A DNA stretch of 64,000 bases from Dysidea avara. Its lineage: Eukaryota; Porifera; Demospongiae; Dictyoceratida; Dysideidae. The position numbers and the translations under genes are program-made. A model generated the notes under the pieces. The model was given only the letters and a program-made list of their open reading frames with translations. It searched no databases and was not told where the DNA came from. Numbering within the stretch: position 1 is the stretch's first letter; each line of letters begins with the position of its first letter. This document shows positions 1-11,865 of the stretch, one piece after another. The stretch lies in the NCBI RefSeq assembly GCF_963678975.1, contig NC_089278.1:7343479-7407478 (forward strand), read 5' to 3'.

Positions 1-33
1 AAAGTATCTAACATCTTAACTATAGAAGCGACA

Positions 34-255
34 TATGTGACCGGATTTGTGAACAGGGGTCTTCCACACACATCCAATTTACCAACTTTGACGATTCATA
101 ACTCCAGGTTGGAAAGAGATGTATTGACTTGAAATTTGGTCAGATGTGAGCAACAACATAGCTAAATAGACGGTGAAAATTTCAGGCTAATACTTACTTG
201 AACACTAAGTTACAGATGTGTGTGGAAGACCACTTTTCACAAATCCGGTCACATA
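34..255. mobile_element. MITE, family 1 copy A
   Basis: 222-bp element with terminal inverted repeats starting TATGTGACCGGATTTGTGA and ending in its complement; GGTCTTCCACACACA follows inside. It lies in an eL42 intron. A second copy is at 45942-46185. Non-coding. Confidence 0.8.
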
Positions 256-438
256 TGCTTTAGGGTTCATGAAAGCGGTTTATGTGGAACGGAGGTCACT
301 ACAAAGCATAACTTGTGACACTAGATAGGTAATAGATTTGTTGACCTGGCACCATTGCCGGCTACATTGCTATAACTAGTGCACAGAATTAATTAAAGAC
401 CTAAGATTTCATTGCATACTAGTGTATGAATAATTCAC

Positions 439-834
439 CTTCTTGTGAAATATAGGCTTGGTCTGACCACCATAACCTCTCTGTTTGCGATCATATCTCC
501 TCTTACCTACGCAAACAAAGTAATTACAATACACACTCTAATTAATGCCAACCACACGTGAAAAGCAAATGCATTACTGTATCTGCACGACAGTGGTATA
601 AACAAAAAAACACTAACCCATTGCGAAAATTCTGGCCTTTCCAGCTTTATACTGGCTAACTTTGTGCAGCGTATGCCTGCTACATTCTTTACTTTTACAG
701 AACGTCTTTCTCGTCTTCGGAACGTTCACCTATACCAAACGAACAATAAAGAAATAAGTGCTATAATATACCCAAACACAAATCATGCAGAGTGAAAAGA
801 CCGATGGACAGGATTGAACGGATTTTCTTACCAT
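439..834 (-). CDS. RPL36A: Ribosomal protein eL42 (RPL36A/L44), 5' part, runs off left edge
   Basis: Structural protein of the cytosolic 60S subunit. Three coding exons are visible on the minus strand: 832-834 (the ATG alone, followed at once by GTAAGA), 618-729 and 439-506. Phases agree (0, then 1). The product begins [17 protein letters not shown], continues through [14 protein letters not shown] and [19 protein letters not shown] and ends at HKK, about 61 of the family's usual ~105 residues. These match the eL42 signature from its start. The next exon, expected to begin near AKTTKK, is not found in 1-438, so the 3' part lies outside the window. That last visible intron contains a MITE (34-255). 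A start codon at the very end of exon 1 is common in ribosomal protein genes. AMG appears where most animals have AQG. Confidence 0.93.
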
Positions 835-924
835 CTTCTGTTCCTCCAATCCTGACGCCTCAAATTTGAGAGAACGCGCGTAATAAAATTATTAGTCTTA
901 TAGCGGAGGCGATTGGCGTTTGCC
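835..924. promoter_or_regulatory. Bidirectional promoter between eL42 and ATP5PB
   Basis: Only 90 bases separate the divergent start codons of eL42 (minus) and ATP5PB (plus). The interval holds a CCAAT pentamer on the plus strand at 846-850 and one on the minus strand at 912-916, each close to one gene, and CG-containing stretches around 876-881. Both transcription start sites must fall here or inside the short first exons. Pairing a ribosomal gene with a mitochondrial ATPase gene suggests shared housekeeping control (inference). Confidence 0.75.
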
Positions 925-3900
925 ATGGCTTGTTCGATACTTGCTTCACAGTGTCGAAATGGTAAGGGCTTATAATGATGCAAAGAGTATACAGATACAA
1001 GATGTATATATTTTGCACAAAGGCTAATAGTAGCTGCTTCCGCCACAAAAGCTTGAGTTACATATTTTTGATACGTACACCATAAACAGTTTATGCAAAT
1101 TATATATGTATTAGAAAGTAGTTTCTACTGTTCCATTTGTAGGGGTGTCGATGTTAAGACAGGGTTTGTTGTCCGAAAGGTAAGCGTAGTACGGGGTGCT
1201 TATAGAATGTATGTAATGAATTCTTTGTTGTTGTTTCTTCAGCGCTAGAGTATTGTCCACTTCAGCAGTACTGAAGGCAGATAATAAAGGTAGAAACCAC
1301 ACTATATTCTAATTAGAGAGCACCACGAACGCAACTGAAACCCTTCATACTAGTGTATTAATTGTTTCTATACTAGCACCAACACCAGAGGCAGCACCAG
1401 GGCCATTCTCTGCTATCTTGAGGGAGAAGACTGGTTATACTGGACCATGGGTGCTGGGATTAGGATTAACGGCTGTTGCATTGTCCAAAGAAATTTATGT
1501 AATTAATGCAGAGGTATGATTGTTTGCCATACTGTAAAGTGTGATTGTGAGAGTTTAGTGAATTTGGTGGCAAAATCCTCCAAAATACTGTATTGATATA
1601 TCTACATTTGCTATATGCCAATGTGTTTTTTCATCTACAGTAAACAAGAGGTAAAATTCCTTCATGATTTTTACAAATTGACATTTCTTTGTAAAATTTT
1701 GCTTGTAAATTACTAACTACAGCTAATTATTCAGTATGCTATTAGGCTGTTGGTACCATTGATTTAATACCCCCCCCCTTAACATGTAATTCCGATGAGT
1801 TTAAAATTGTTCAGAATGTTCTAAGTAACTGATGCCTATTAGCAAGAGTTCATAATATATATATTTAGGTAAATATATATATTATGAACTCTTGCTATTA
1901 GCATTGTGTATAGGTGTAAGACTTAAAGCAGTCCTTTAACAAAGTACAGTCTCTTAACAAATTCTCTAAATAAATTATCTTTATAATGAGGACGGTCTGG
2001 CTTGATACGTAAAATCTGGAAAGAGAAATCCTCTTTATTAAACAGACTAATTACTGAACAAGGCTTTGGAAATTTCAGAACCTTCAAAGGTGGTTTTACT
2101 CCTTCAAAGCATCATAATCATGGATATTGGCATGTCTGGAAGTATGCAACTAATGTTGATACATTTTGGTAACTTGTTAATCAGGACACTTGAAAATAAG
2201 GCCACCTGTGCAATTTGGACACATCCCAAATTATCCCTTAACATGTAAACTGACCTGGAAAATCAGAACACCTTGATAATCAGAACACTATTGATTGGCC
2301 TAAGGTGTTTGTAATACACAGGTTTCACTGTATATGCAATCTAAACAGCTGTACTGCAACCTGCATGCAGCTGCAACAAAGTGTGAGACCATATGGGTGT
2401 AAATTTTGATCATGAATTACTAATATGGCATAATTAACGAAGTGTTGAAGCTTCAGTAGCTTTCTTGCAAGAAGCTTCGGAGGTTAAAATTTGACCTTCG
2501 TTCCAGCCTTAGTAGGGATCATGACGGTTATGGACTATTCTGGCAAAAAATACCACTCTAAAACCAGCCTCTTTTTTTTCCTCTTCATGACAGCTTGACA
2601 GTATTGGTCAAGCCTGCAGAACGATTTCAAATCCTTCCAACAGACTTTGTTGTAAAAATTCTTTACTGACTGACTAACCAACTAATTGATGTCTCCAGCC
2701 AAGCGTAACTTGACTATGGTTATGGATATGACCTTGATTTCTTCACTCTTTGATGTTGCTTTGGCCCAAGACATGCCTTTTCACCAGCTGCAGCTGTATC
2801 ACAAACTTACCTTTGTCCTGCCATTCTTCCTCCACTACCAGATGTTGTAATGTATACATGGTGGCTTCAGTGGAGCTGGCTATCACGAGTATCATCTGTA
2901 ATTTCTGTAGTGACTGAATTGATTGCAGAGGCACTTTTCATACCACTCTTCGTTTTGTAATGCTGGAGTTAAGTCACTGAATTGATAGCTACGTCTGATG
3001 GCAGCATTTTTTTCTTTGATGCAGTATGTGTTAGTTCACCACTCATTAATTATGTTGCAAAAAGTAAACAAACAAATGCAAGGAAGTATTAGAAATATTG
3101 TATTTGAGTAGATATCATAGAAATAAAACAAGAGAGGTCATCCACACCTGCAGCTGTAGTTTAATCCCTTCTTCGGTCATGGCTATGTTCCATATATGAC
3201 TAAAGTAGGAATTAAATGTCCTGCAGGTATCTGTTCATTTCTATGATCCCTAAATTTCCGTACACTTGTGAAAATGTTGAATGTTTCTGGTAGTTTTGCA
3301 GTTATAATTTCTTGTTTGTACATAGACTGTAGCAGGGGTGTCATTTGCCATTGTGATTTATATGATGATGCGGAGGCTTGGAAAGCCAGTAGCCAACTAT
3401 TTGGATGCAGAAGTTGAAAAGGAGCGACAAAGGTTGTATACAGGCCTCAATGAAGAAATTAAGGAGTTAGAAGATTCCATTGAAAGCCAATGCAGTGTGG
3501 AGCCTGCACTCAATACACGGCATGAACTGTATGAGATCCATCATGTAAGTTAACTCATCACTTAGTATCACACTTACTTGCTGGTATTAGGAGAACAATG
3601 CTATGGTATTGGAGACTGAGTTTCGTAGGCGTCAATCTGTGATGCGTAATAAAGTGAAGAAGATATTGGTTAGTGATGAATTGTGTAGTAGTATGTGTTC
3701 TGTTTGTAGTCACTCACCATACTGATGCACATTGTTTCTTAAAACAAAAAACAGACAAACAGAGACATTGAAAAGTGTTTGTGTTTCTGTCTGTACCTAC
3801 TGTATCATAAGTTTGTGAGGGTGTTAAATATGTCCAAACTGCTTTATACTGGAGGGGTGAATTATTTAAAGCTTATAATCGTGATTACACACTTGCATTT

Positions 3901-5464
3901 TGACTTCACTTTGTATTAACTGTCTGACAGTCACAGTAGATGTACACATTAGTGCATTTGTATGTTAGGACTATCATGTTGAAATGGAAGAACTTCAGAA
4001 GAGGTTTGAGAAGGAACAACTTGTGGACTGGCTAGAAGCTGAAGTTAGGAAAGGAGTGGTCGGCAAGGAGGTAGTGTGTAAATGTAGTGATATTATGACA
4101 ACTGTCATCAAATTGCTAACTGTTAGGAGTTGGTAAATTCTTAGCAGCAATTCTAAACAAAGAGGCCAACTATATTGTACTTTATTGCCATGCCTATAGC
4201 ACTCAATACTAACAGTGTACCGTATAGGGGGAAAGTTTCGATGGGCGAAAGTTTCCCGGTAGAGGGCAAACAAACTTATTCATGGTTAAACTTTTGCGGT
4301 GGACTAAAGTATGGTGGCACCCGCTCAAATGCTTAGCCGTGCATATGTTGATAAGTGGGCGTGGCTCATGACGAATACGGTGCATACATACACTGGCACC
4401 TGATGATTGATAAAGTGGGCGTGGTTGGGCATACACACAGCAATGCACATGTCTTCAGACTGCAGCAACACACTTACTAAATGGATGTGATTCCACATAT
4501 GACTAGCTACAGACAATCCCAATAAGTAGGTGTGGCTCACAAAAAGAAGCTGGGCTGCTGCAGAAATTTCCATGTGCATTCACGGGGAAACTTTCCGGAA
4601 TCCACGAAAGTTTCACCCATTGAAACTTTCCCCCTATATGGTACATTTCACAATGCACATGTGACATGCTAACTATAGGTATAAGGATTTATTGTTCACC
4701 CAGTTAGCATGTTCTCTGACAAAAAAAGTTATTGTTTACACATCATTTCTGTATGGTGAGTTTTTATCTCTCTATTTTGTATATGTTAGTTGGGTTTAAG
4801 GATGTTTTCCATTGTACATTTCTTGTTGAAAGTAGTACTCTTGGATCAAAATATTATACTGAAAAATATCAACTGTGTCTTGTACAATTTCACCAGTGAA
4901 AACTGACTGCTTTGCAAAATTTGGGCTCATATATGAGGCTTGTGGTTTGCTGAAGTCTGGCTGTTTGTTACCATATACTTTGCGTCAGGTCCTTATGTTG
5001 AATAGAAGATTGTACACTGGTCAAGGTAGGCCATCATTGTTTAAGTGGTACTTGTGAACTAGTGCAACATTGGTGTTAGGAAGAATATCGTAGGATGAAA
5101 AGGTGATCTCTGACACCATGTGTCTGAACTATATACTGTTAAGTGGAAATTTTGACATTTTACCTTTTATCACTGCATGTTCATACAAAAAGTGTTTAAT
5201 TATTATGTAGATAACATTGCTTTTATCTCAACGTTTCACATTCTTCGTCACATTTAATAGTATTCCTCCTCCACCAATAAGCATGTCAGGGTCCAAAGGG
5301 TATGTAGGTTCACTGTGTTCCACAACAATTGTAAAAAAAAAATTCTCCCCTAATAATATTTTATGTGGTCATTGTGATTTGGCGGTTTGTTTTGTTCCCT
5401 ACAGGACGAGAGTGTTGATTACTGCATTGGCCAGCTGGAAACACTAGCAAAGGCAAAAGCTTAG
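925..5464 (+). CDS. ATP5PB: Mitochondrial ATP synthase subunit b (complex V peripheral stalk)
   Basis: Nuclear-encoded subunit b of the F1Fo ATP synthase, inner mitochondrial membrane. It anchors the stator stalk that holds F1 still during rotation. Eight exons: 925-961, 1143-1179, 1243-1289, 1377-1513, 3326-3544, 3591-3668, 3969-4070 and 5405-5464 (TAG). All are phase-consistent, giving 238 residues against 256 in human. Residues 1-40 (MACSILASQCRN onward, rich in Arg, Ser and Leu, no acidic cluster) look like a matrix-targeting presequence. The family core follows: KTGYTGPWVLG and ALSKEIYVINAE, a second hydrophobic segment near residues 88-103, then a long charged helix (VEKERQRLYTGL, ELYEIHH, ENNAMVLETEFRRR, DYHVEMEEL) and a C-terminal CIGQLETLAKAKA. 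The start is chosen because exons 1-3 join in frame and supply the presequence. The introns carry MITEs at 1843-1894 and 4217-4644 and a tetranucleotide-family repeat at about 2530-3180. Confidence 0.93.
1843..1894. mobile_element. Palindromic mini-MITE (CAAGAGTTCATAATAT family), 52 bp
   Basis: Near-perfect hairpin CAAGAGTTCATAATAT...ATATTATGAACTCTTG with an AT-rich loop, in an ATP5PB intron. Relatives: 22463-22497, 24625-24669, 36641-36673 and 41868-42187. Confidence 0.75.
2530..3180. repeat. Family R dispersed element, copy 1
   Basis: Contains ACTCTAAAACCAGCCTC, CTGACTGACTAACCAACTAA, TGATGTCTCCAGCCAAGCG, TTGATTTCTTCACTCTTTGA and AAGAGAGGTCATCCACACC in order. These blocks recur in the other copies at 9885-10860, 53870-54330, 54700-54990 (reverse), 55000-55720, 60500-61140 and 63225-64000. 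Confidence 0.65.
4217..4644. mobile_element. MITE with GTAC..ATAGGGGGAAAGTTTC ends
   Basis: 428-bp element in the last ATP5PB intron. Terminal inverted repeats of about 27 bp (GTACCGTATAGGGGGAAAG versus GTACCATATAGGGGGAAAG). Subterminal GAAAGTTTC is repeated on each side. Non-coding. Confidence 0.8.
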
Positions 5465-5590
5465 TAACTGAACTGTTTTATGTTGACTTGCTCTGATACG
5501 AACATTGTATGATAATTTATTAGCAAAGTATTCAGAATATTGATGATATTTAGTATACAGGTTATTATAATGATTTCCACTTAACAACAT

Positions 5591-5648
5591 TTTATTAACT
5601 GACATGTTATTACAACACACACAACCTAAATTACAGGGTATCAATAAA
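5591..5648. terminator. Overlapping 3' ends: candidate polyA signals of ATP5PB and STK33
   Basis: AATAAA at 5643-5648 on the plus strand lies about 180 bases past the ATP5PB stop. TTTATT at 5591-5596 reads AATAAA on the minus strand, about 190 bases past the STK33 stop. If both are used, the two convergent 3' UTRs overlap by at least 50 bases. A second plus-strand AATAAA is near 5757. Use is inferred from position only. Confidence 0.4.
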
Positions 5649-5779
5649 TAATGCACTAAATATTGGCAACACATACATAAATAAGTGATGCAGTTCTTGG
5701 GTTTAATCAGTTAGACTGATCAGCTAATTACAACAGCGAGTTATACTCTTAATTTTGAATAAACACTTTAATACCGTCA

Positions 5780-8754
5780 CTAACTATGGGGTGGTTTTTT
5801 AGAACTCGTTGATGAAGATCTGCTTTGCATTTTACTGGTGCTAACGCTACCAGGACGTAGTTTAGGGCCAAGTGGCTTTTTGACAACTGAAGAATCAGAT
5901 GACCTGCGGGTTCCAGCTTGCTGTTTGGCAGCAGCTAATGATCTGGGAGGTGCCGGTGCTTTTGACTTGCCACTTGCACTATTAGGGGAACGACTAAGTG
6001 GACGGGATGTACCACTAGGTGGACGGGATGTACCACTAGGTGATCGAGGTGGTTTGCTACCAACAGTCTTGTCACTGACCGACTCCTGAATGGAAGGCAG
6101 CCCGTTAGGAATTTCCAGTGTATTTTGCTGTTGACTGGTAGATGGCTGGTCACTGATAGAAGGTTGGTCACTGCTGGAAGGCTCTTCGTTGTCTGACAAT
6201 TCAGAGTCCACACACCTGAGTTCTGCCATCAGCTGGAGCACATCAATCCTCCCTCCCTTTGCAGGATCACCCTGAAAATGTATCAGTTGTTAAACAATGT
6301 AATTGCAATTCAGGAGTTACTCTAATAATACATACACAATTTCTAGAAGCATTTTTGGTTTTAAATTTGTTAAAGCTATATGGTGACCCTACTGTAGTGC
6401 AAGTTAAGTTACCGTTATCCAGCCATCATCCCTGACTTGTCTTGCTGTGACTCTAGCAGCAGGGTCAACCTGCATCATGTCCCGTATTAACTGTTTGCCT
6501 GTAATGACAATGATGCCTAGGCTGTTAGTACAGGTATTCAGCCTACCTGTCTCATGTATATCCAGCCATATAATTTCAGTAAACTTCAATTCTCCTTTGC
6601 AAATCATATCCTCTAGCACGGCAGGCCTGTCATCTCGAAAAGGAACATGGCCACACAGCCTTTCATGGAACATGTGAAGACACGTATTCTATTAATTCTA
6701 TACTTACAGTGTGTACATGATGACTCCAATACTCCAAATATCACATAGTTTACTATACTCAGCTTTGTTCTTTAAAACCTCAGGAGCTGTCAGCAATCAA
6801 ACAAATACACTACAAACATATACCATTCCATTACCCATGTAAAATAAGGTGCCACATCGACTATCCATCATTTGTTCATCACACCCAGCTACGCCCCTCA
6901 TGTTAGAGAGGCCAAAATCAGTAACCTTTATGCTAAAGCCTGGTCCAAAGTCTGCAGTAGTCAGTAGAATATTTTCAAGCTTTAGATCTCGGTGTACCAT
7001 ATCTACACAATAGCAATATGTGTAATACTCACTGTACTAAATACTCACCTCGATCGTGCATGTACACCACTGCATCGATCAACTGCTCCATCACCTGACG
7101 AGTTTGCTGCACCAAAACACAAACATCATTAAACAAAACCCTTTATAAATACATTAGGTTAAATGTATCATTTACAGGTAAAGTGTGTGCTTCCCACTGA
7201 TCTTGTTAACAAATTAGGAGCAGAGCCCAGTTAATAAAAGCCAGCTGATTAGCAACACTGAAGGCTGCGGCTGCAGCAGTCAGAAAGCTTCAAAATAGAC
7301 ATGGAAGTAGGGTACAACTATTGTAAGAACAGGTGCAACAAGATAATTCCAGCTGTAGAAATAGTACATTCATACATTGAAAGGTACATGCATAGAGAAA
7401 AAAGAGCAGAAGAATAAAAGGATAAAACGGTACTTCTGAGTGTGAAGCCATTGCACATCAGTACAAATCATGTGGTAACAAATGAAAGCCGACATGGGAA
7501 TCCATGTACAGAATCCGGATTTGTTGTCTTTGTGCGGCATCGAATGAACATATGTTCGCAAGCACTGGCAGGGTTCTTGCAGCTGATGATGTTGAACGAT
7601 TTCTTGTAGTGATTCAGCCGCAGCCGATTGTAACTGATTGTAACGACTAGTAAAACGCAACCTCAAAGCATCTTAGTGACATAAAGAGCCATCTTGATGT
7701 ACTTTCAACTAACTTACTAGCTGTCCTTTGAGTAAACAAGTATGTAACTGATTAACTATGGTATGCTTGCATCTTCCACAAAGCGGGACAATAAAAAGGA
7801 CGCAATTCTTTTTACTTCCACAGTGCAACACTACAAACTACATGCATGATAAGAATACTGTGACGTGACAAACAGAATGTTATCCGCTTTACAGCAATAT
7901 ACCGAAAGGCCACTGCAAACACTTTTAAAATGATGCAAACCCTTTACGACAAAATATTACACATTAGTGTACCTGCTCTGTGAAGTGCCCTTTAGCTTTT
8001 AACAGAGTAAGTAGCTCTCCTCCCTTACACAGTTCTAGCACTAAGAACATTCTCTGCAACGATACATTAACAAACACTTTATAAAGGACGCATATACCAA
8101 GTAAACAGCTTAAAACGTAACAAAATTACTGAAACAAAAGTTTACCTTTGATGAATCAAAAACTTCAATTAATTGAATAATGTGAGGATGCTGAAGGTGC
8201 TTTAAAATTTCCACCTCTCTTTCCAATAGCATGATAGCAACACTTCCCGGCTACAGTGAAAAATAGTACAATTTTCCCATTAGAACAGTATTGACAAGTA
8301 TCTACATTCGTAACCTCGCAACACTTTACACCAATGTGACAAAATTAGATAACAATTAAAGGAAGAAATTGTAGTTGGCGAGCAAACAGTGTTTATGCAT
8401 TTAACTGCACATTTTTGAACACTGTCGGTTGAACAAAGCAGTCGCCAACTCACGACAAAAAAGTCTACACGATAGGTGAGAAAAACCTCGTTGTTGCTTA
8501 CAAACAAGCACTCTACACCTAGACATACGCGAGTACCACCAAAACAGGCTTACCTTTTCTTTGTGAATAACTTTAATGGCAAATTTCTGGCCAGTTTTCT
8601 TATGCACAGCTTCTCGTACCACGCCAAAACTTCCTTTTCCCAATACCTCGCCACTCACGTAGCATTCCTCTATCTGGCGTTCGTCCTCCACCCTCGTGTG
8701 AGGAACGCTTCGCTCGCTCGGGGAATGAGATGGTCGATGCATATGCAACGACAT
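5780..8754 (-). CDS. STK33: STK33-like serine/threonine kinase (CAMK group)
   Basis: Protein kinase; STK33 orthologues are expressed in ciliated and germ cells in vertebrates. Nine exons on the minus strand: 8554-8754, 8146-8250, 7973-8053, 7049-7106, 6835-7002, 6708-6786, 6547-6659, 6413-6498 and 5780-6271. All are phase-consistent and give 460 residues (human STK33 about 514). Gly-rich loop GKGSFG at 39-44, Lys61 in AIK, LLEREVEILKHLQHPHII, catalytic HRDLKLEN (Asp154), DFG at 177-179 and APE at 205-207, so all catalytic residues are present. The sequence KVTDFGL, CDIWSIGVIMYTLL, KGELKF and VDPAARVTA follows STK33 closely. Residues 298-460 form a Ser/Pro/Lys-rich, probably disordered tail with internal near-repeats (SDQPS; PSGTSRP). 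It is convergent with ATP5PB. The start is the first ATG, and the short N-terminus is conserved in size with the family. Confidence 0.9.
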
Positions 8755-8925
8755 TCTTCTCTCTACTGAATTCCCGTATAATTTAGGTTACTATTTTATT
8801 GCCATAGTAACGTTTGCGCACATCGGTTACGTGACATTTAATACAGCTACACAGGTTTTATCGCGTTTGGCTGGATTTAAACCCACAAAACCGTTGGTGC
8901 GATATTTCTGCAAGGCATTATGACA
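8755..8925. promoter_or_regulatory. STK33 upstream region, possibly divergent
   Basis: The interval just 5' of the STK33 start has CG-containing stretches (near 8812-8835 and 8864). On the opposite strand a possible first exon ends at 8927 (ACAG then GTACGT), followed by a well-formed acceptor at about 9024 and donor at 9080. The frame hits TGA at once, so any plus-strand transcript would be noncoding or 5' UTR. No core promoter motif is certain. Confidence 0.3.
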
Positions 8926-10036
8926 GGTACGTGAGAAATAATATCCAAAAATTACTTTTGATATGGTAACTAAAACCTCCTTGGTCTAATAATGACATAT
9001 TTTATACTGTATTATCCTTGTAGGCTGAGAAATCATCTTTGATGTTATAGCTCTTGATCATATAATCATGCTTTAACAGGTGAGTCTTGATACGTTTACA
9101 TTATTTCTGTACACGGGTCATATGAAGCTACCTACTTTAAAAGTTGTTGTTCAGACCTGATCAGTCTGTTTTTCATGAATATGCCGTAAAACAAGTCAAA
9201 GTGGAGAATTGTATATTTCAATGGCATGATGACTGAGTTACCATTTATCAAATAAACACTTGAATTTCTCATCACAATAATGCACAAGCTTCTGATTTGA
9301 AGCAATCTGGGTATCAAGCTGTAATTAAATCATACCATAGGGTAATTCCCTAGCAAACACTCTACTCGGGTTATTTAATAATATGTAGTAGCTGGCTTCA
9401 CCCTCTTGTAGTATATACATGTATCCTTTGTTTTTCCATGAAGATCAAAGAAATCAAACTAGTAACTCCAACACTACTTCATTATTGAACTGAACATTTC
9501 TGTGTGAATAGCAGAACATTAAATGATTACAATATAGTCTGTTTGAAAGGTAACTTGTGTGTATAAAAAGACCACCTTGGAATGTATATAACTAACTAGT
9601 TATGTGTATAATGCACACATTACATAATGACAAAAGTTTAACATTTCTATTACAAACCATATTATGCGGTCTGGTATCATTTTGAGGTTCTCACAACTAC
9701 CAGATAATAATCAGGTGGTTAAATGGGTAACATTGATTTTACTTATAATTATCTCAAAGCTTACTGGTTTGATTTGATTACAACTACTTCAAAAAGGAGA
9801 ACAAAGACTGCATTGTTGAACCAGAAATAAATGCTTTATTGTGTAGTGAGGTTACAATAGTACTGATTAGAGGTTTGTGCTTTTTTGGCCAAAAATATCA
9901 CCCTAAAACCAGCCTCACAATACCTTCATGGTGCCTTGGCAGTATTGGTTAGGTATAACCAAGCCCAAATGTGCCTTCAGTGTGACCTGAAACATTTCCA
10001 AAAAGTTGCTACTTATTTATTTCGTGGAATTTTCTA

Positions 10037-10271
<235 letters not shown>

Positions 10272-10599
10272 ACTATCCCAGCATAACTCGATAGCAGCTA
10301 AGGATACAGGCTTGATTTTATTCACTGTTTGACGTTGCTTCAGCCTGACTGGTCCTCAGTACATACTGAATGGACTTACTTCTTAAACAATAATAAGCCT
10401 GGTGCCATTCCTTCCATTCTTAATGTGGTATGCGTGTGTTCACCAGTCATAATCGATAATGTTACAAAAAAGGTAAACAAACAAGTGTATGTAAGGATAA
10501 AATAAGAATTTTAGGTAAAAAGGAGTAGTGAAACAAGGGAGGTCACCTATACCTGCCAATCCCTAATTCAGTCATGGGTATAGGGATTTAATGTCCATT

Positions 10600-10818
10600 A
10601 GTACAGTACTGCTCAAATGTAATGTTGTCTTGCAAGAGTGCGATTAAAAACTCACTAATTAAAGGGCATGGAACCCATTTCACTCACGAGTATTCATCCC
10701 AAACAAAACGGAATGAATACTCACGAGTAAAATGAGTGCCACGCCCTTTAATTAGCAAGTTTTTTAATTACTTGCACTCTAGCGAGACAACGTTACATTT
10801 GGGCGGTACAGTATATCT
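10600..10818. mobile_element. Long-hairpin MITE with TACAGTAC ends, inserted in a repeat element
   Basis: Two arms of about 100 bases pair almost fully (TACAGTACTGCTCAAATG ... CATTTGGGCGGTACAGTA). The loop is around CCAAACAAAACGG. It interrupts the tetranucleotide-family element copy that spans 9885-10860. Confidence 0.75.
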
Positions 10819-10937
10819 TCAGGTGTAGGTAACCTTGTTACTTTTTTCTATGATCCCTAATTGAACTTAAAATTCTTAATTTTTTCTTATGCTTGTTTAG
10901 CACAAACAAACTCACAAAGCAGCTGTAGCTGTTCTAT

Positions 10938-11055
10938 ACCATATGGGTATTTTGTGCCATACGCATATGGTACATACCATATGCATACAGTACGATTTTC
11001 TGTACCATACGCGTACGGTATAGGCATACATGTATGGTATGTACCATATGCATAT
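10938..11055. repeat. Array of ACCATATGC/GTATGGTA palindromes
   Basis: Repeated palindromic units such as CCATACGCGTACGG. A reverse-orientation relative is at 13475-13560. Confidence 0.75.
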
Positions 11056-11640
11056 TATGCCTCTTCTCAGTGTCTTCTAGCCTTGCCATCTGATCACCTA
11101 GCTACAATGATCTACCTTTACAAGCATTTCTAGTTGAGTAAACTTAGAACTCAACATAATAATTTGCTTAGCTGTAACTATAAATTTATTCATCAGCACA
11201 CACATACATTTTACTCCTTGCCACGCCCATGCATTTCCCACTATAGTCCTACTTATGTACCTAAATCTTATGTACATGATCACACGTTGTCTGCAGAACT
11301 TCATGAATGGTACTGTGTATGCTACTTTATAGCTATCAGATGCATGCAGATGGTCTTTTATACTCAATTATAAGTGTGACAATTTACAACACATTTGGGT
11401 AAATAAGCAAGGAGAGCAATTACAACGTGCATGGTAGCTAGTAAGTTCTAACTGAATTATACATATACTGCTTGTGCAAAGCTAACAACTTAAGAAATGA
11501 ACTTCGTAAGTGTCATCAGTTGTGCAACATGGCCCCTTACTGTCTTAACATCTTTATATATCTGCTATACTCTTCTTCTTAATTACTATACACATCAGTC
11601 TTAGAGTAACATGTCTAATAATACTAAGCTACAGCCAGAT

Positions 11641-11865
11641 TTACATTAATTCGCAAACTGGAACATTGCTTTCTCTACAGTTAAATCTCTTTGCTACCTC
11701 CCTCAATGTTATTGTATCAACATTAAATCTCTTTGCTACTTCCCTCAATGTTATGTATTTGTAAAGACACATGTGTGGGTATTGTTCTAATTGTAGGGAA
11801 GCGTAGGCTCTTGGGCAAACCATGTATAGGCAGCACAGACCACTGTATATAATATTATTAATCAA
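11641..11865 (-). pseudogene. Unrecognised ORF with a duplicated 12-residue unit
   Basis: A 74-codon minus-strand frame encodes PRAYASLQLEQYPHMC, then ITLREVAKRFN twice in a row (two 44-base repeats at about 11678-11757). The unit reads like the first helices of a helix-turn-helix. In-frame duplication of the unit keeps the frame open. No further exons found. Likely a transposase or regulator fragment; function unknown. Confidence 0.3.
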
